Assembly: GCF_004762035.2 (NCBI RefSeq)
Contig: NZ_SIJK02000004.1
Span: 111,170 to 146,671, forward strand
DNA from: Candidatus Chloroploca mongolica
GTDB taxonomy: Bacteria; Chloroflexota; Chloroflexia; Chloroflexales; Chloroflexaceae
Reading direction: 5' to 3'
Length of the DNA: 35,502 bases
Shown: positions 14,466 to 22,345 of the stretch, in pieces
How positions within the stretch are numbered: position 1 is the stretch's first letter
Layout of the letters: each line of letters opens with the position of its first letter
Notes under the pieces: generated by a model
Told to the model about the DNA's origin: nothing
The model's database searches: none
The model's input: only the letters and a program-made list of their open reading frames with translations
Position numbers and translations under genes: made by a program

Positions 14466-15821
14466 CTAGCTCGCGGTATCCATCGCCAGCACCGTTCCGA
14501 TATCCTGCTTGGTCAGGCCCTTGAATTCTTGCACACTGACACTGCGCAGGATGCCAATGGCGACGACCATCACGATGGCCTCGAAGCCAAAGATGAGCGT
14601 GTACCCGAGGGTTGGGCTGAACAAGCCCGTGCCAATCATCGCCGTGACGAGACCGCCACTAAAGACATTGGCAAACCCATTGCCCAGACCCTGAGCCATG
14701 CCCCAGATGCCCATATAGAGGCCCGTCTGTCCTTCGATCGTCATTTCCATCATCATCGAGAGGGCACCGACGTTGAAGAAGCCGATGCCGACACCCATGA
14801 CCAGCAGAGCCGGATAGACCAGGCCAGGCTGATAGGTAATCGAAGACATCGCAATTGTTGCCAACGCAGCGGCAATGCCGAGCCCACCCAGGCTGGCGAT
14901 CAATTTCTTGGAGATGGGGAAGATCGATGAGATCACACCAATCGAAAACATCCCGAGCAGTGCTCCGGCTCCCCAGGCCTGCTGATAGGCGGCTGTCTCG
15001 GCCTGAGTCTTTCCGAAGACCTGAGCACCAAATGGTTCAAGGATAGCATCTTGTAGGAAGATGCCCATAATGGCCAGCAGGACAAAGAAGAAGAAGGCAC
15101 GTACGTGGATATTGGTTCCCATCAGTTGACGGGCCACGCGGAAGGTTCCCAGCGGCGAAGCGCTCTCTTGCGGCTGGGCGGCCAGCAGGGCAGCATGCTC
15201 TTCTTTGGTGATGCGGCGCTCCATCCCGACCACGCCGAGCAGAATTGTCACGACGGCAATGATTGGCGTCATATTGTAGAGTTGCCGCATAGCCTCATGT
15301 GAGTATTCGGGCATAATCACCCGCGAAACACCTGCCGAGACAATGCCACTGATGATGATCGCAGCCCAGATCACGGCTACAACGCCGCCACGCTCTTTCG
15401 GGGTGGTGACTTCTGCAACCAGTGAGTTTGAAGCGCTCCCGTTCATAGCCATAAAGACACCAAACACAGCCATCAAGAGGAATGCTTCAACGGTTGCAAC
15501 CAGATCCCGCGAACCAAGCCCGATCGCAATATAGGGCAGAAACAGAAAAATCAGTGAGGCTCCAACACCGCTAATGAAGATATAGGGGGTGCGACGATAG
15601 CCGAAAAGAGGATAACGATCAGCAAAGCGCCCCCAGTAGATCTGGAAGAACGAGATGAAATGGTGCATCCCGATTAGCGAGGTGACAATGACGGCGATGG
15701 CCCCGAGATCGGCAATTGCAACCCGGTTGAAGTTAAACGTCACGAGGGCGAACATCCAACCAATGCCCAGCCGCATTGTCGCCAGGCGGAGTGTTTTAAT
15801 GACGAGACGCAGGAAACCCAT
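14466..15821 (-). CDS. BCD-family MFS carrier (PucC/LhaA-like)
   Basis: A 451-residue protein with about twelve membrane helices. The BCD family of major facilitators includes PucC, LhaA and the bch2-like proteins that help assemble light-harvesting complexes or deliver pigment. Family features are the N-terminal RLATMRLGIGWMFALVTFNFNRVAI, the R-G-R-x-x-D type loop GRFADRYPLFGYRRTPYIF between helices 2 and 3, and GALLGMFSIGVISS in the second half. ATG 15821 is preceded by AAAGGGG. It is the first gene of the leftward cluster, so the promoter should lie in 15822-16140. The pigment or protein it handles cannot be told. Confidence 0.88.
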   Translation of the reverse strand: MGFLRLVIKTLRLATMRLGIGWMFALVTFNFNRVAIADLGAIAVIVTSLIGMHHFISFFQIYWGRFADRYPLFGYRRTPYIFISGVGASLIFLFLPYIAIGLGSRDLVATVEAFLLMAVFGVFMAMNGSASNSLVAEVTTPKERGGVVAVIWAAIIISGIVSAGVSRVIMPEYSHEAMRQLYNMTPIIAVVTILLGVVGMERRITKEEHAALLAAQPQESASPLGTFRVARQLMGTNIHVRAFFFFVLLAIMGIFLQDAILEPFGAQVFGKTQAETAAYQQAWGAGALLGMFSIGVISSIFPISKKLIASLGGLGIAAALATIAMSSITYQPGLVYPALLVMGVGIGFFNVGALSMMMEMTIEGQTGLYMGIWGMAQGLGNGFANVFSGGLVTAMIGTGLFSPTLGYTLIFGFEAIVMVVAIGILRSVSVQEFKGLTKQDIGTVLAMDTAS

Positions 15822-16140
15822 GCGACTTGCCCCTTTCCTGATCTAAAATAGCGAACACCTTCTGCCGTACTACAGACTTAGAACTACATAATTAGGGGGG
15901 GATGCAGGATTATGATACAAACCTCTACATATTGGGGTAGTGAAGAGGCGTGATCCCGCTGATATGCTTGGTTGTGGCTACTCTCCTAATCCAGTTCAGC
16001 TAGATCAGTTGTTGAGAGGACGGGGCCAAAAGATGCCTAGAGCGCACATTCTTAATGAGCGGAAGTATAGCATATGCTCAAAAAGGTTGCAATATGTGCA
16101 AAATTATGGCAAAACCTAGACATTTTGTTTGTGACATTTA
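15822..16140. other. Divergent control region upstream of the pigment cluster
   Basis: No gene is supported here. AT-rich stretches are present, including TATCAT/CATAAT on the minus strand at about 15909-15917, but I find no matching -35. A close direct repeat TGTA-N6-TGTA occurs on the minus strand in about 15918-15930. A regulator site for light or oxygen control would be expected here but none is clear by eye. Confidence 0.4.
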
Positions 16141-16169
16141 TTCAAAAATTTGACTTGTTGTGCTATACT
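16141..16169 (+). promoter_or_regulatory. Promoter of the 16202 gene
   Basis: TTCAAA (16141-16146), a 17-base spacer, and TATACT (16164-16169) preceded by TGC, giving an extended -10. The start codon is 33 bases downstream of the -10. Confidence 0.6.
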
Positions 16170-16201
16170 AGAATAACAATAAATTATTTGAGGTTACGAC
16201 C

Positions 16202-16627
16202 ATGTATGTACGCTGGGTGGTCAGGCGCCACAAAAACGCCACGATCGCGGATACCAGCTTTTATGATGCTTATCTCGTTGCTAGTTATCGTGACGAGCGG
16301 GGTGTCCCGCGCCAGCGCACCATCTGCTATCTGGGCAACATTCGTCAGATTGGTGACGAGTTTCCTATGATTGAGCGCGAGTTGTTTCTCCTTCGTGCTG
16401 AACGCATCCTCCTCTCGATTGAGGAATTGGGTGAAGTTGACCGTGAAGAAGCTCTCGATGCGCTTCGTCAGAAGGTGCCTCCGCTGACCCGTGAGGAAGT
16501 GATGACGGCCTTTGTCGAGAATTTACGCTGGTATCGTCGGTGGTGGGAACAGAATGGTGGGGGCCCGACCGACGATGAGTTGATCAAGATTGTCCAGTTA
16601 GCCCGCGGGGGTCTCGGGCCTGTCTGA
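16202..16627 (+). CDS. Orphan protein resembling a transposase N-terminal domain
   Basis: The 141-residue protein begins MYVRWVVRRHKNATI, followed by SYRDERGVPRQRTICYLGNI, which resembles the N-terminal beta domain of IS1634/IS4-type transposases (R-x-x-K..., then Y.. R.G..R.R..x.LG). The rest is charged and helical with WYRRWWEQNGGG, and no catalytic DDE domain follows in any frame. Its own promoter and intact frame suggest a retained gene, perhaps a domesticated DNA-binding protein, rather than debris. It sits divergently from the pigment cluster. Function unknown. Confidence 0.7.
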   Translation: MYVRWVVRRHKNATIADTSFYDAYLVASYRDERGVPRQRTICYLGNIRQIGDEFPMIERELFLLRAERILLSIEELGEVDREEALDALRQKVPPLTREEVMTAFVENLRWYRRWWEQNGGGPTDDELIKIVQLARGGLGPV

Positions 16628-16651
16628 TGCCGCGGTGCCGCTGTTTCACCC

Positions 16652-16681
16652 TTTACAGGTTCGGCCCATATCTGTTATGAT
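16652..16681 (+). promoter_or_regulatory. Promoter of the hybrid kinase gene, nearly leaderless
   Basis: TTTACA (16652-16657), an 18-base spacer and TATGAT (16676-16681). The ATG at 16691 is nine bases after the -10, so the transcript would start only a few bases before, or at, the start codon. A G5 run lies between. Confidence 0.5.
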
Positions 16682-16690
16682 CAGGGGGTT

Positions 16691-18160
16691 ATGGAAAACG
16701 GGACAATTCTTGCGATTGACGATAATCCACAGATGTTGAGCATCCTGGCGGATCTTTTGCATCCGCTCGGCCATACGGTGGTGTGTGCCACCAATGGGCC
16801 TGATGCGCTGGTTGTGGCGATGGCTAACCCGCCCGATCTGGTGTTGCTTGATGTGATGATGCCTGGGATGGACGGGTTTGAGGTCTGTCGCCATATGCGC
16901 GCTCATCCTGCGCTGGCTCATGTGCCCGTTGTGCTCGTGACGGCGCTTGATGATCGCGAGTCACGGGTTGAAGGCTTTGAGGCCGGCGCTGATGAGTTTG
17001 TAACCAAGCCGTTTGACTATGTCGAGTTGCGGGCTCGTGTGACGACGATCCTGCGCCTGAATCGCTATCGAACCCTTGTTGAACAGCAACGCCGTACGGC
17101 AACGGAACGAGCGCGTTTTGTCTGGGCAGTGGAACATAGTGATGACGGTATTTTGCTCCTCGACGAGTCTGATCAGGTTCACTATGCCAATCCCTGTGCT
17201 CGCACGATTCTTGGACTGGCCCCCGATGCTCCTCTCGAGCACATGTTTTTGCCCCTCGCTACCCAGCAGTATCGTTTGACCCCTCCTGAAGCATGGGATG
17301 CTTGGCCCCATGTACCCGCTCAGGATGATCAATCTCGTTTCCTGGTCAGCCCGGAACGTGCGAGCAGTATCGAACGCTGGATCCGCGTTGATTTGTTGCC
17401 CCCCGCTGAGAATGATGCGACCCGCGTCTTGCGGATGCGTGATGTGACCGAACAGATGGTGACCCAGCGCGAGATGTGGACGTTTCATACCATGCTGGCG
17501 CACAAGCTCCGTACGCCGCTGGTAGGCATTCTCGGTGGGTTGAATATTTTGAGCGGTGGCGGCGCGACGATGGATCGCGAGAGTATCGTTCGTATTGCTG
17601 AGGTGGCCCTTGCCGGCGCACGACGTTTGCGCTCGGAAATCGAGGATATCCTGCATTATCTGCGCTCACCATCTGATGTCTATGGGCTCGATAGCATTAT
17701 TGTCTCGGAAGTTTCGCTGTTGCTCGATCAGGTTGCCCGTGACCTCGAGCTCAAGCATGTGACGATCGAAGCTCCGTCGCCCGAGTCAGCCAATGGGCGC
17801 ATTGCGTTGACCCAGCATAGCCTTGAAGTGCTGCTACGTGAAGTGCTGGAAAATTGTGTCAAATTCCATCCTCATCGTGCCCCCGAGGTTCAGATCAAGC
17901 TCTCACTGCTGGAACCTAAGATGCTGCGGCTGGAGATTATTGATGATGGCCCTGGTATGAGTAATGAGCAACGTCAGCGGGCGTGGTACCCGTACTATCA
18001 GGGTGAACGTAATTTCACTGGTCAGGTTGAGGGTATGGGGCTTGGGTTGGCGCTGGTTGCCCGCATTGTCCATGCCGTCGGTGGCCGCTGTGCGCTTGCC
18101 AATCGCACTGATAGCCATGGGACAATCGTGACGCTCACGCTTCCACTTGCTGCGAGTTGA
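16691..18160 (+). CDS. Response regulator-PAS-histidine kinase hybrid
   Basis: A 489-residue soluble two-component protein. The receiver domain (about 1-125) has the acidic pair D10-D11, phospho-acceptor D54 in LLDVMMPGMDGF and the conserved Lys in VTKPFD. A PAS-like domain (about 140-255; GILLLDESDQVHYANPCARTILG) follows, then HisKA with H271 in MLAHKLRTPLVG, and HATPase_c with N388 (LENCVKF), DDGPGM (418-) and GMGLGLAL. The residue after the His is Lys where most HisKA kinases have Glu or Asp, a position that helps phosphotransfer and phosphatase activity. There are no membrane segments, so the signal is cytoplasmic or comes by phosphorylation of the receiver. No partner regulator is adjacent. 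Confidence 0.88.
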   Translation: MENGTILAIDDNPQMLSILADLLHPLGHTVVCATNGPDALVVAMANPPDLVLLDVMMPGMDGFEVCRHMRAHPALAHVPVVLVTALDDRESRVEGFEAGADEFVTKPFDYVELRARVTTILRLNRYRTLVEQQRRTATERARFVWAVEHSDDGILLLDESDQVHYANPCARTILGLAPDAPLEHMFLPLATQQYRLTPPEAWDAWPHVPAQDDQSRFLVSPERASSIERWIRVDLLPPAENDATRVLRMRDVTEQMVTQREMWTFHTMLAHKLRTPLVGILGGLNILSGGGATMDRESIVRIAEVALAGARRLRSEIEDILHYLRSPSDVYGLDSIIVSEVSLLLDQVARDLELKHVTIEAPSPESANGRIALTQHSLEVLLREVLENCVKFHPHRAPEVQIKLSLLEPKMLRLEIIDDGPGMSNEQRQRAWYPYYQGERNFTGQVEGMGLGLALVARIVHAVGGRCALANRTDSHGTIVTLTLPLAAS

Positions 18161-18228
18161 CGTTGCTAGCGGCTTCTGCTACCATCCACCCGGGGTGAAG
18201 ATTGCTTCGTACGCACGGGAAGGCTTGC

Positions 18229-19062
18229 ATGAAGGTAGCGATTACTGGGGCACATGGGCAACTCGGCAGTGAGTTGTGTGCGGTGCTGGGTGCTGAACAT
18301 ACGATTATCCCGCTCGACCATAGCAACCTCGAACTTGGCTCGCCCGAGGCTGTCGCGCAGATTGTCGCTACGAGGGCCGATCTGGTGGTGCATCCGGCGG
18401 CTTTTACCAATGTTGATGCCTGTGCCCGTGATCCCGAACTGGCCTATCGGATCAATGGGCTAGGCACCCGCTCTGTCGCCCTTGCCTGTCGCAAGCTCAA
18501 GGTGCCACTCGTCTATATCAGTACCAATGAGGTCTTTGCCGGTGATGCGTTGACCCCGTACTACGAGTACGATCAGCCTCGCCCGGTCAATGCTTATGGT
18601 CGCTCGAAGCTGGCCGGGGAACTGGCGGTGCGTGAGTTGCTTGATGCTTTCTATATTGTGCGGGTGGCGTGGCTCTTTGGCGGTACACGCAATTTTGTAC
18701 GTACCGTCCTCCGTTTGGCTGAGCAGCCACCTTCTGGGGGCTTGCGGATGGTTGATGATGAGTTTGGTAGCCCGACCTATACCTTTGATGTGGCACTCGC
18801 GCTGCGTGAGCTTATCACGAGTGAGCAGTATGGCACATATCACTTGGTCAATCGTGGGGTTGCTTCACGCTACAGCTTTGCAACGACGATCCTGCGTCTT
18901 GCCGGTTACGAAGATGTGGCGGTGACGCCGATCAAACTGGCTGATTTTGTGCGTGATAGTACCCCTCCCCCTTATACGCCGCTGTCCAATCTGGCCGGTG
19001 CCGCGTTGGGTTTGTCCTTGCGCCCCTGGGAAGATGCCGTGGCCGCTTTTTTGCAACGCTAG
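18229..19062 (+). CDS. rfbD: RmlD-like dTDP-4-dehydrorhamnose reductase
   Basis: A 277-residue NAD(P)-dependent reductase of the extended SDR family. The dinucleotide motif GAHGQLG is at residues 7-13, the catalytic YGRSK has Y123 and K127, STNEVFAG lies before it, and DDEFGSPTYT is in the substrate region. This matches RmlD/RfbD, which makes dTDP-L-rhamnose. ATG 18229 has GAAGG six bases upstream; the longer frame begins with a poor TTG. Three bases separate it from the next glycosyltransferase gene, suggesting a rhamnose-containing surface glycan made by this operon. The other rml genes are not in the window. Confidence 0.85.
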   Translation: MKVAITGAHGQLGSELCAVLGAEHTIIPLDHSNLELGSPEAVAQIVATRADLVVHPAAFTNVDACARDPELAYRINGLGTRSVALACRKLKVPLVYISTNEVFAGDALTPYYEYDQPRPVNAYGRSKLAGELAVRELLDAFYIVRVAWLFGGTRNFVRTVLRLAEQPPSGGLRMVDDEFGSPTYTFDVALALRELITSEQYGTYHLVNRGVASRYSFATTILRLAGYEDVAVTPIKLADFVRDSTPPPYTPLSNLAGAALGLSLRPWEDAVAAFLQR

Positions 19063-19065
19063 ACG

Positions 19066-20037
19066 ATGATTGATATTATTATTCCTAATTATAATGGCGC
19101 TGATCTTCTGCCGACGTGCCTTGATGCGCTGCGTGCCCAGACCCGGCATGATTGGCTTGTGACGGTCGTTGATGATGGCAGTACTGATCATTCGCTGGCC
19201 TTGCTTGCCACAGCCTACCCCGAGGTGCGCGTCGTTGTGCTTGAACGTAATCGCGGCCTCGCCGCCGCAGTCAATGCCGGGCTCGCGGCAACCAGCGCTC
19301 CGTATGTGGTGCTGTTGAACAATGATACCGAGGCCGATCGTCACTGGCTTGCCGAGTTGATTGGCGCGCTTGAACGTTATCCGGCCTATGGTTTTGCCGC
19401 TAGCAAGTTGCGCCTCTTTGATCGCCGCGAGATGCTCCATTCGGCTGGTGATTATTATCAACTTGATGGTGAACCAGGGAGTCGCGGTGTCTGGGAACGT
19501 GATCGGGGGCAGTATGATGCCCTCACCGAAGTCTTTGGCCCTTGTGCCGGTGCTGCGGCCTATCGTCGTGCGATCCTTGAAACACTGGCGCAGTCGGGCC
19601 GGGTCTTTGATGAAGATCTTGTGATGTATTGTGAAGATGTTGACCTGAATTTACGCGCCAGACATCATGGGGTGCGCACGCTCTTTGTGCCTACCGCAGT
19701 TGTCTACCATCGGCTCAGTGCCACCGGTGGTGGTGTCCTGGCAAGTTATTACTGTGGGCGTAATTTTTTGCTTGTCTGGATCAAAAATATGCCACTGCCG
19801 CTGGTTCGCCGCCATTGGGTCGCTCTGTGTGTTTCCCAGGTGCGCTTTGTCTTCGCTAGTCTGCGGCATCTCCGCGAGCCTGCCGCCCGCGCCCGCCTCC
19901 GGGGGCAGTGGGCGGCGCTTCGTGCCTTGCCCCTCTTTATTGGTAAACGTTGGCAGCAGTCACATTTGATTGACACAACCCTCGCTGGCTTTGCTACCGC
20001 ACTGAAGCTCGGTCTTACCGCGAAAGCGAGGATGTAG
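19066..20037 (+). CDS. GT2-type glycosyltransferase, rhamnosyltransferase-like
   Basis: A 323-residue GT-A enzyme: MIDIIIPNYNGADLL at the start, VVDDGSTDHS, NRGLAAAVNAGL and the metal-binding LLNNDTEAD, with the acceptor-side motif FDEDLVMYCEDVDLNLRAR. This is the WcaE/rhamnosyltransferase-like subgroup of GT2. A C-terminal aromatic/basic part (LVWIKNMPLPLVRRHW) may touch the membrane. It lies directly after the RmlD-like gene, so dTDP-rhamnose is a reasonable donor guess. It ends two bases before the next start. Confidence 0.86.
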   Translation: MIDIIIPNYNGADLLPTCLDALRAQTRHDWLVTVVDDGSTDHSLALLATAYPEVRVVVLERNRGLAAAVNAGLAATSAPYVVLLNNDTEADRHWLAELIGALERYPAYGFAASKLRLFDRREMLHSAGDYYQLDGEPGSRGVWERDRGQYDALTEVFGPCAGAAAYRRAILETLAQSGRVFDEDLVMYCEDVDLNLRARHHGVRTLFVPTAVVYHRLSATGGGVLASYYCGRNFLLVWIKNMPLPLVRRHWVALCVSQVRFVFASLRHLREPAARARLRGQWAALRALPLFIGKRWQQSHLIDTTLAGFATALKLGLTAKARM

Positions 20038-20039
20038 TC

Positions 20040-20855
20040 GTGTCCGATACGATGCCCTGGCTTTCGATTGTGATTCCAGCCTATAATGAGGCAGGACGTT
20101 TGCCACAAACCTTGACCGTGATTCAGCGCTATCTGGTGGCCCAGTCGTTTACGAGTGAAGTGCTGGTTGTTGACGATGGAAGCGCTGATGCAACTGCCGA
20201 TCTTGCTGCCGCGATGCCGGGTGTAGAGGTTTTACGGCTCGACCATCGTGGCAAGGGGTTTGCGGTACGTGCCGGTGCGCTCGCTGCACGCGGGCACTAT
20301 ATTCTTGTGTCCGATGCCGATCTCGCGGTGCCGGTTGAAGAGTGGGCGCGCCTCGAACAGATGCTGCAGCATGGCTATGAAGTTGTCATTGGCTCACGTG
20401 AGGGTGTCGGCGCGACACGTGATGGTGAACCCTGGTATCGCCATGTGATGGGGCGCGTCTTCAATGGCTTGATTGCCTTGATTGCGCTGCGTGGGATTAA
20501 TGATACGCAGTGTGGCTTCAAAGCTATGCCTCGTCACGTGGCCCATGATCTGTTCCGGCGGATGCGTATTTATGGCGATGATGCGCCGGTGCTTCAGGGG
20601 GCCGCCGTGACTGCGTATGATGTTGAATTGCTCTTTCTCGCCCGGAAAATGGGCTATCGCATCGCCGAAGTTCCCGTGCGCTGGCACTATGGTACCGAGA
20701 CGAAAGTTAATCCTCTCCGTGATTCGTGGCGTAATTTGCGTGATGTGGTGACCGTTCGGCTTAATGATCTGCGTGGGCGCTATCGTGCTGCCCCAACAAC
20801 GCTTGACTCTTCCGAAGAGGGTTGGCGTGATACGGTTCCTCCAAAAAACTCATGA
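20040..20855 (+). CDS. GT2-type glycosyltransferase, dolichyl-phosphate sugar synthase-like
   Basis: A 271-residue enzyme of the DPM1/ALG5-like branch of GT2, which transfers a sugar to a polyprenyl phosphate. Motifs are SIVIPAYNEAGRLPQTL, VVDDGSADAT, DHRGKGFAVRAGAL, the metal-binding VSDADLAVP, GSREGVG and INDTQCGFKAM. No C-terminal membrane helices follow, unlike GtrB-type proteins. The start is GTG 20040, two bases after the previous stop; an ATG four codons later (20052) is also possible. It overlaps yhbY by four bases. It probably supplies a lipid-linked sugar to the same glycan pathway. Confidence 0.85.
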   Translation: MSDTMPWLSIVIPAYNEAGRLPQTLTVIQRYLVAQSFTSEVLVVDDGSADATADLAAAMPGVEVLRLDHRGKGFAVRAGALAARGHYILVSDADLAVPVEEWARLEQMLQHGYEVVIGSREGVGATRDGEPWYRHVMGRVFNGLIALIALRGINDTQCGFKAMPRHVAHDLFRRMRIYGDDAPVLQGAAVTAYDVELLFLARKMGYRIAEVPVRWHYGTETKVNPLRDSWRNLRDVVTVRLNDLRGRYRAAPTTLDSSEEGWRDTVPPKNS

Positions 20856-21157
20856 CACAACTGACAAATGCTCAACGTGCCTTTCTGCGTAAAATGGCAC
20901 ATCCACTCAAGCCCACGGTGATGCTTGGCAAGCAAGGGCTGACAGAACAACTGCTCGCCAAGCTTGACCAGGAGTTGAATGCACACGAGTTGATCAAGGT
21001 GCGTTTGATCGATGGCAAAGACCAGAAGCAAGAACTTGCCCAGACGATAGTGGCCGCAACCGAAGCTACTCTGATCAGCATGGTTGGCTATGTGCTGGTG
21101 CTCTATCGTGAGCAGGCTGACCCCGAGCGGCGTACGATCATCTTGCCCGCAGGATGA
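20852..21157 (+). CDS. yhbY: YhbY-family RNA-binding protein (CRM domain)
   Basis: A 101-residue single CRM domain: LTNAQRAFLRKMAHPLKPTVMLGKQGLTEQL, then HELIKVRL and the final YVLVLYRE. The GKQGLT loop corresponds to the GxxG motif used in RNA binding. Family members associate with the pre-50S ribosomal subunit. It overlaps the upstream glycosyltransferase and the downstream gene by four bases each (ATGA), so it is translated within this operon although its role is unrelated to glycans. Confidence 0.92.
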   Translation: MTQLTNAQRAFLRKMAHPLKPTVMLGKQGLTEQLLAKLDQELNAHELIKVRLIDGKDQKQELAQTIVAATEATLISMVGYVLVLYREQADPERRTIILPAG

Positions 21158-21555
21158 GACGGGTGAGCCTTGATGCGCTTGTGATGCGCTGCTGGTTCCT
21201 CTGGTGGGGGATGGTGGCGCTTGTGCTGGCCCGCAAGAGTCTGGTGCCTGCACGCATCATCGGGGTTGACTGCGCGTACCTGTGCGGCGGCAACCCCTCG
21301 CTCGTGCATCTTCGCTGGATCTATAGCGAAGGCTTGCGCCCGCGTAGTGTCATCGTTGACTTGGTACACTCGGGGGATCGATCCAGTGCCACTGTCGGCT
21401 ATGGTGTATGCGCGGCAGTGCTTCCGCTGGCGACTCCGCTTGAAGGCACCTGCGAGGTGTGTTTGAGCGCCACCTATCGTAGCGTTGGCCCTGCGTATAC
21501 GCTGACGACCTGCGTCAGGATAGACGATCATACTGGCTCAAGGCAATGCTTTTAG
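21154..21555 (+). CDS. Cys-containing membrane-anchored or secreted protein, unknown
   Basis: A 133-residue protein that starts in the four-base overlap with yhbY. It has a short basic start and one hydrophobic segment (about residues 13-26, CWFLWWGMVALVLA) that could be a signal anchor. The remainder is extracytoplasmic by prediction and contains seven further Cys (40, 44, 86, 100, 103, 120, 132), suggesting disulfides. No family is recognised. The hairpin repeat right after it probably ends the operon. Confidence 0.6.
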   Translation: MRRVSLDALVMRCWFLWWGMVALVLARKSLVPARIIGVDCAYLCGGNPSLVHLRWIYSEGLRPRSVIVDLVHSGDRSSATVGYGVCAAVLPLATPLEGTCEVCLSATYRSVGPAYTLTTCVRIDDHTGSRQCF

Positions 21556-21566
21556 GTCAAGTTCCT

Positions 21567-21624
21567 CTGGGAGTGCCGACTTCAGTCGGCTGAGTAAGAA
21601 GCCGACTGAAGTCGGCACTCCCAG
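21567..21624. repeat. Perfect 25-bp inverted repeat with self-complementary arms
   Basis: Arms 21567-21591 and 21600-21624 match perfectly around an 8-base loop. Each arm also contains GCCGACT-TC-AGTCGGC, a 7-bp hairpin of its own, so the locus can form one long stem or two small ones. It lies between convergent genes and may work as a bidirectional terminator without a strong T-run; the form is that of a dispersed intergenic repeat. Confidence 0.75.
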
Positions 21625-21744
21625 ATACCCGATTTAATCCTGAAAAACCATACGTCACCACTCCCATCTGCCCGTTTTCATGCTTCATTTTCATCAGTTG
21701 GCACTACGATGGGAAAAGCTGATCCGGCCCTTCTGAAACCTTGC

Positions 21745-22173
21745 CTAAGCCGAGGACTCCTGGTGGAGCGCAGCGATTTGAGCACGAACTTGCCGCGCAA
21801 GCCGTTCCAGTTCGCGATTGACGACATATTGCCATTCTTCGGCCTCTTTGTCATCGAGGGCTCCCCCTCCGTAACGTAACTCCATCGCCAGATGCCAGCC
21901 TTTGCGGGCGGCAAATTGCTCAAGTTCTTGCTGGCGACTCGGCAACCAGCGGCGTTTGATAAACGCACGAAACGCACGCTCCATGCGGTGTGAGCCATCG
22001 GGATTGAGTGATGGCAGGGCAAAAAACGGTTCGGCATCACGTGGATCAGGATCGGTCGCCTTGCTAAAATAGAGGGTTTGATGGGAAAGAGAGTAGCGCC
22101 ATTCGCCATCACCGTCATAGTGGGACGGATTATTCGCAATGGCACCAGTGAGCATACGGTCAGTAATTGTCAT
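21745..22173 (-). CDS. Hypothetical protein, 142 residues
   Basis: A soluble, charged protein with WRYSLSHQTLYFSKATDPDPRD in the N-terminal half and a helical C-terminal half rich in Glu, Arg and Gln (EWQYVVNRELERLARQVRAQIA). ATG 22173 has AGGATGG upstream; ATG 22182 is an alternative, and the longer open frame reaches into the regulator's promoter. It is transcribed divergently from the DtxR-family gene, so both may share control elements at 22249-22316. No family recognised. Confidence 0.7.
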   Translation of the reverse strand: MTITDRMLTGAIANNPSHYDGDGEWRYSLSHQTLYFSKATDPDPRDAEPFFALPSLNPDGSHRMERAFRAFIKRRWLPSRQQELEQFAARKGWHLAMELRYGGGALDDKEAEEWQYVVNRELERLARQVRAQIAALHQESSA

Positions 22174-22248
22174 AATAGCCATCCTCAACAATACGACAAT
22201 GCCTCTACGGGGCGCATAATCGCGCTGCTTCTGCCAGGATAGCATGCT

Positions 22249-22283
22249 CTGGCGTTGCTGGCAACGCCAGCTGACTGGCGTTT
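22249..22283. promoter_or_regulatory. Three alternating half-sites, candidate operator
   Basis: CTGGCGTTG (22249-22257), CAACGCCAG (22262-22270) and CTGGCGTTT (22275-22283) alternate in orientation with 4-base gaps, so the middle copy can pair with either side. The second and third copies flank and overlap the -35 of the regulator's promoter. This is consistent with a repressor site or with competing hairpins. Confidence 0.5.
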
Positions 22284-22316
22284 GGGCGAGCTTTATGATA
22301 CATTGTACGTGCATGT
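22271..22316 (+). promoter_or_regulatory. Promoter and near-palindrome before the DtxR-family gene
   Basis: CTGACT (22271-22276), a 17-base spacer and TATGAT (22294-22299). Just after it, ACATTGTACGTGCATGT (22300-22316) has ACAT/ATGT arms across the likely transcription start and could be a second, weaker operator. Confidence 0.5.
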
Positions 22317-22345
22317 CTGGCCTTGCGGGAAAGGAGCGGAAAGGA

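Noticed and set aside
15822-16201. tRNA or riboswitch in the divergent region
   Set aside because: No cloverleaf or known riboswitch core could be drawn by eye; only scattered AT-rich promoter-like elements.
16074-16370. 98-residue ORF starting before the 16202 gene
   Set aside because: It covers the promoter and is out of frame with the protein whose sequence resembles a known domain.
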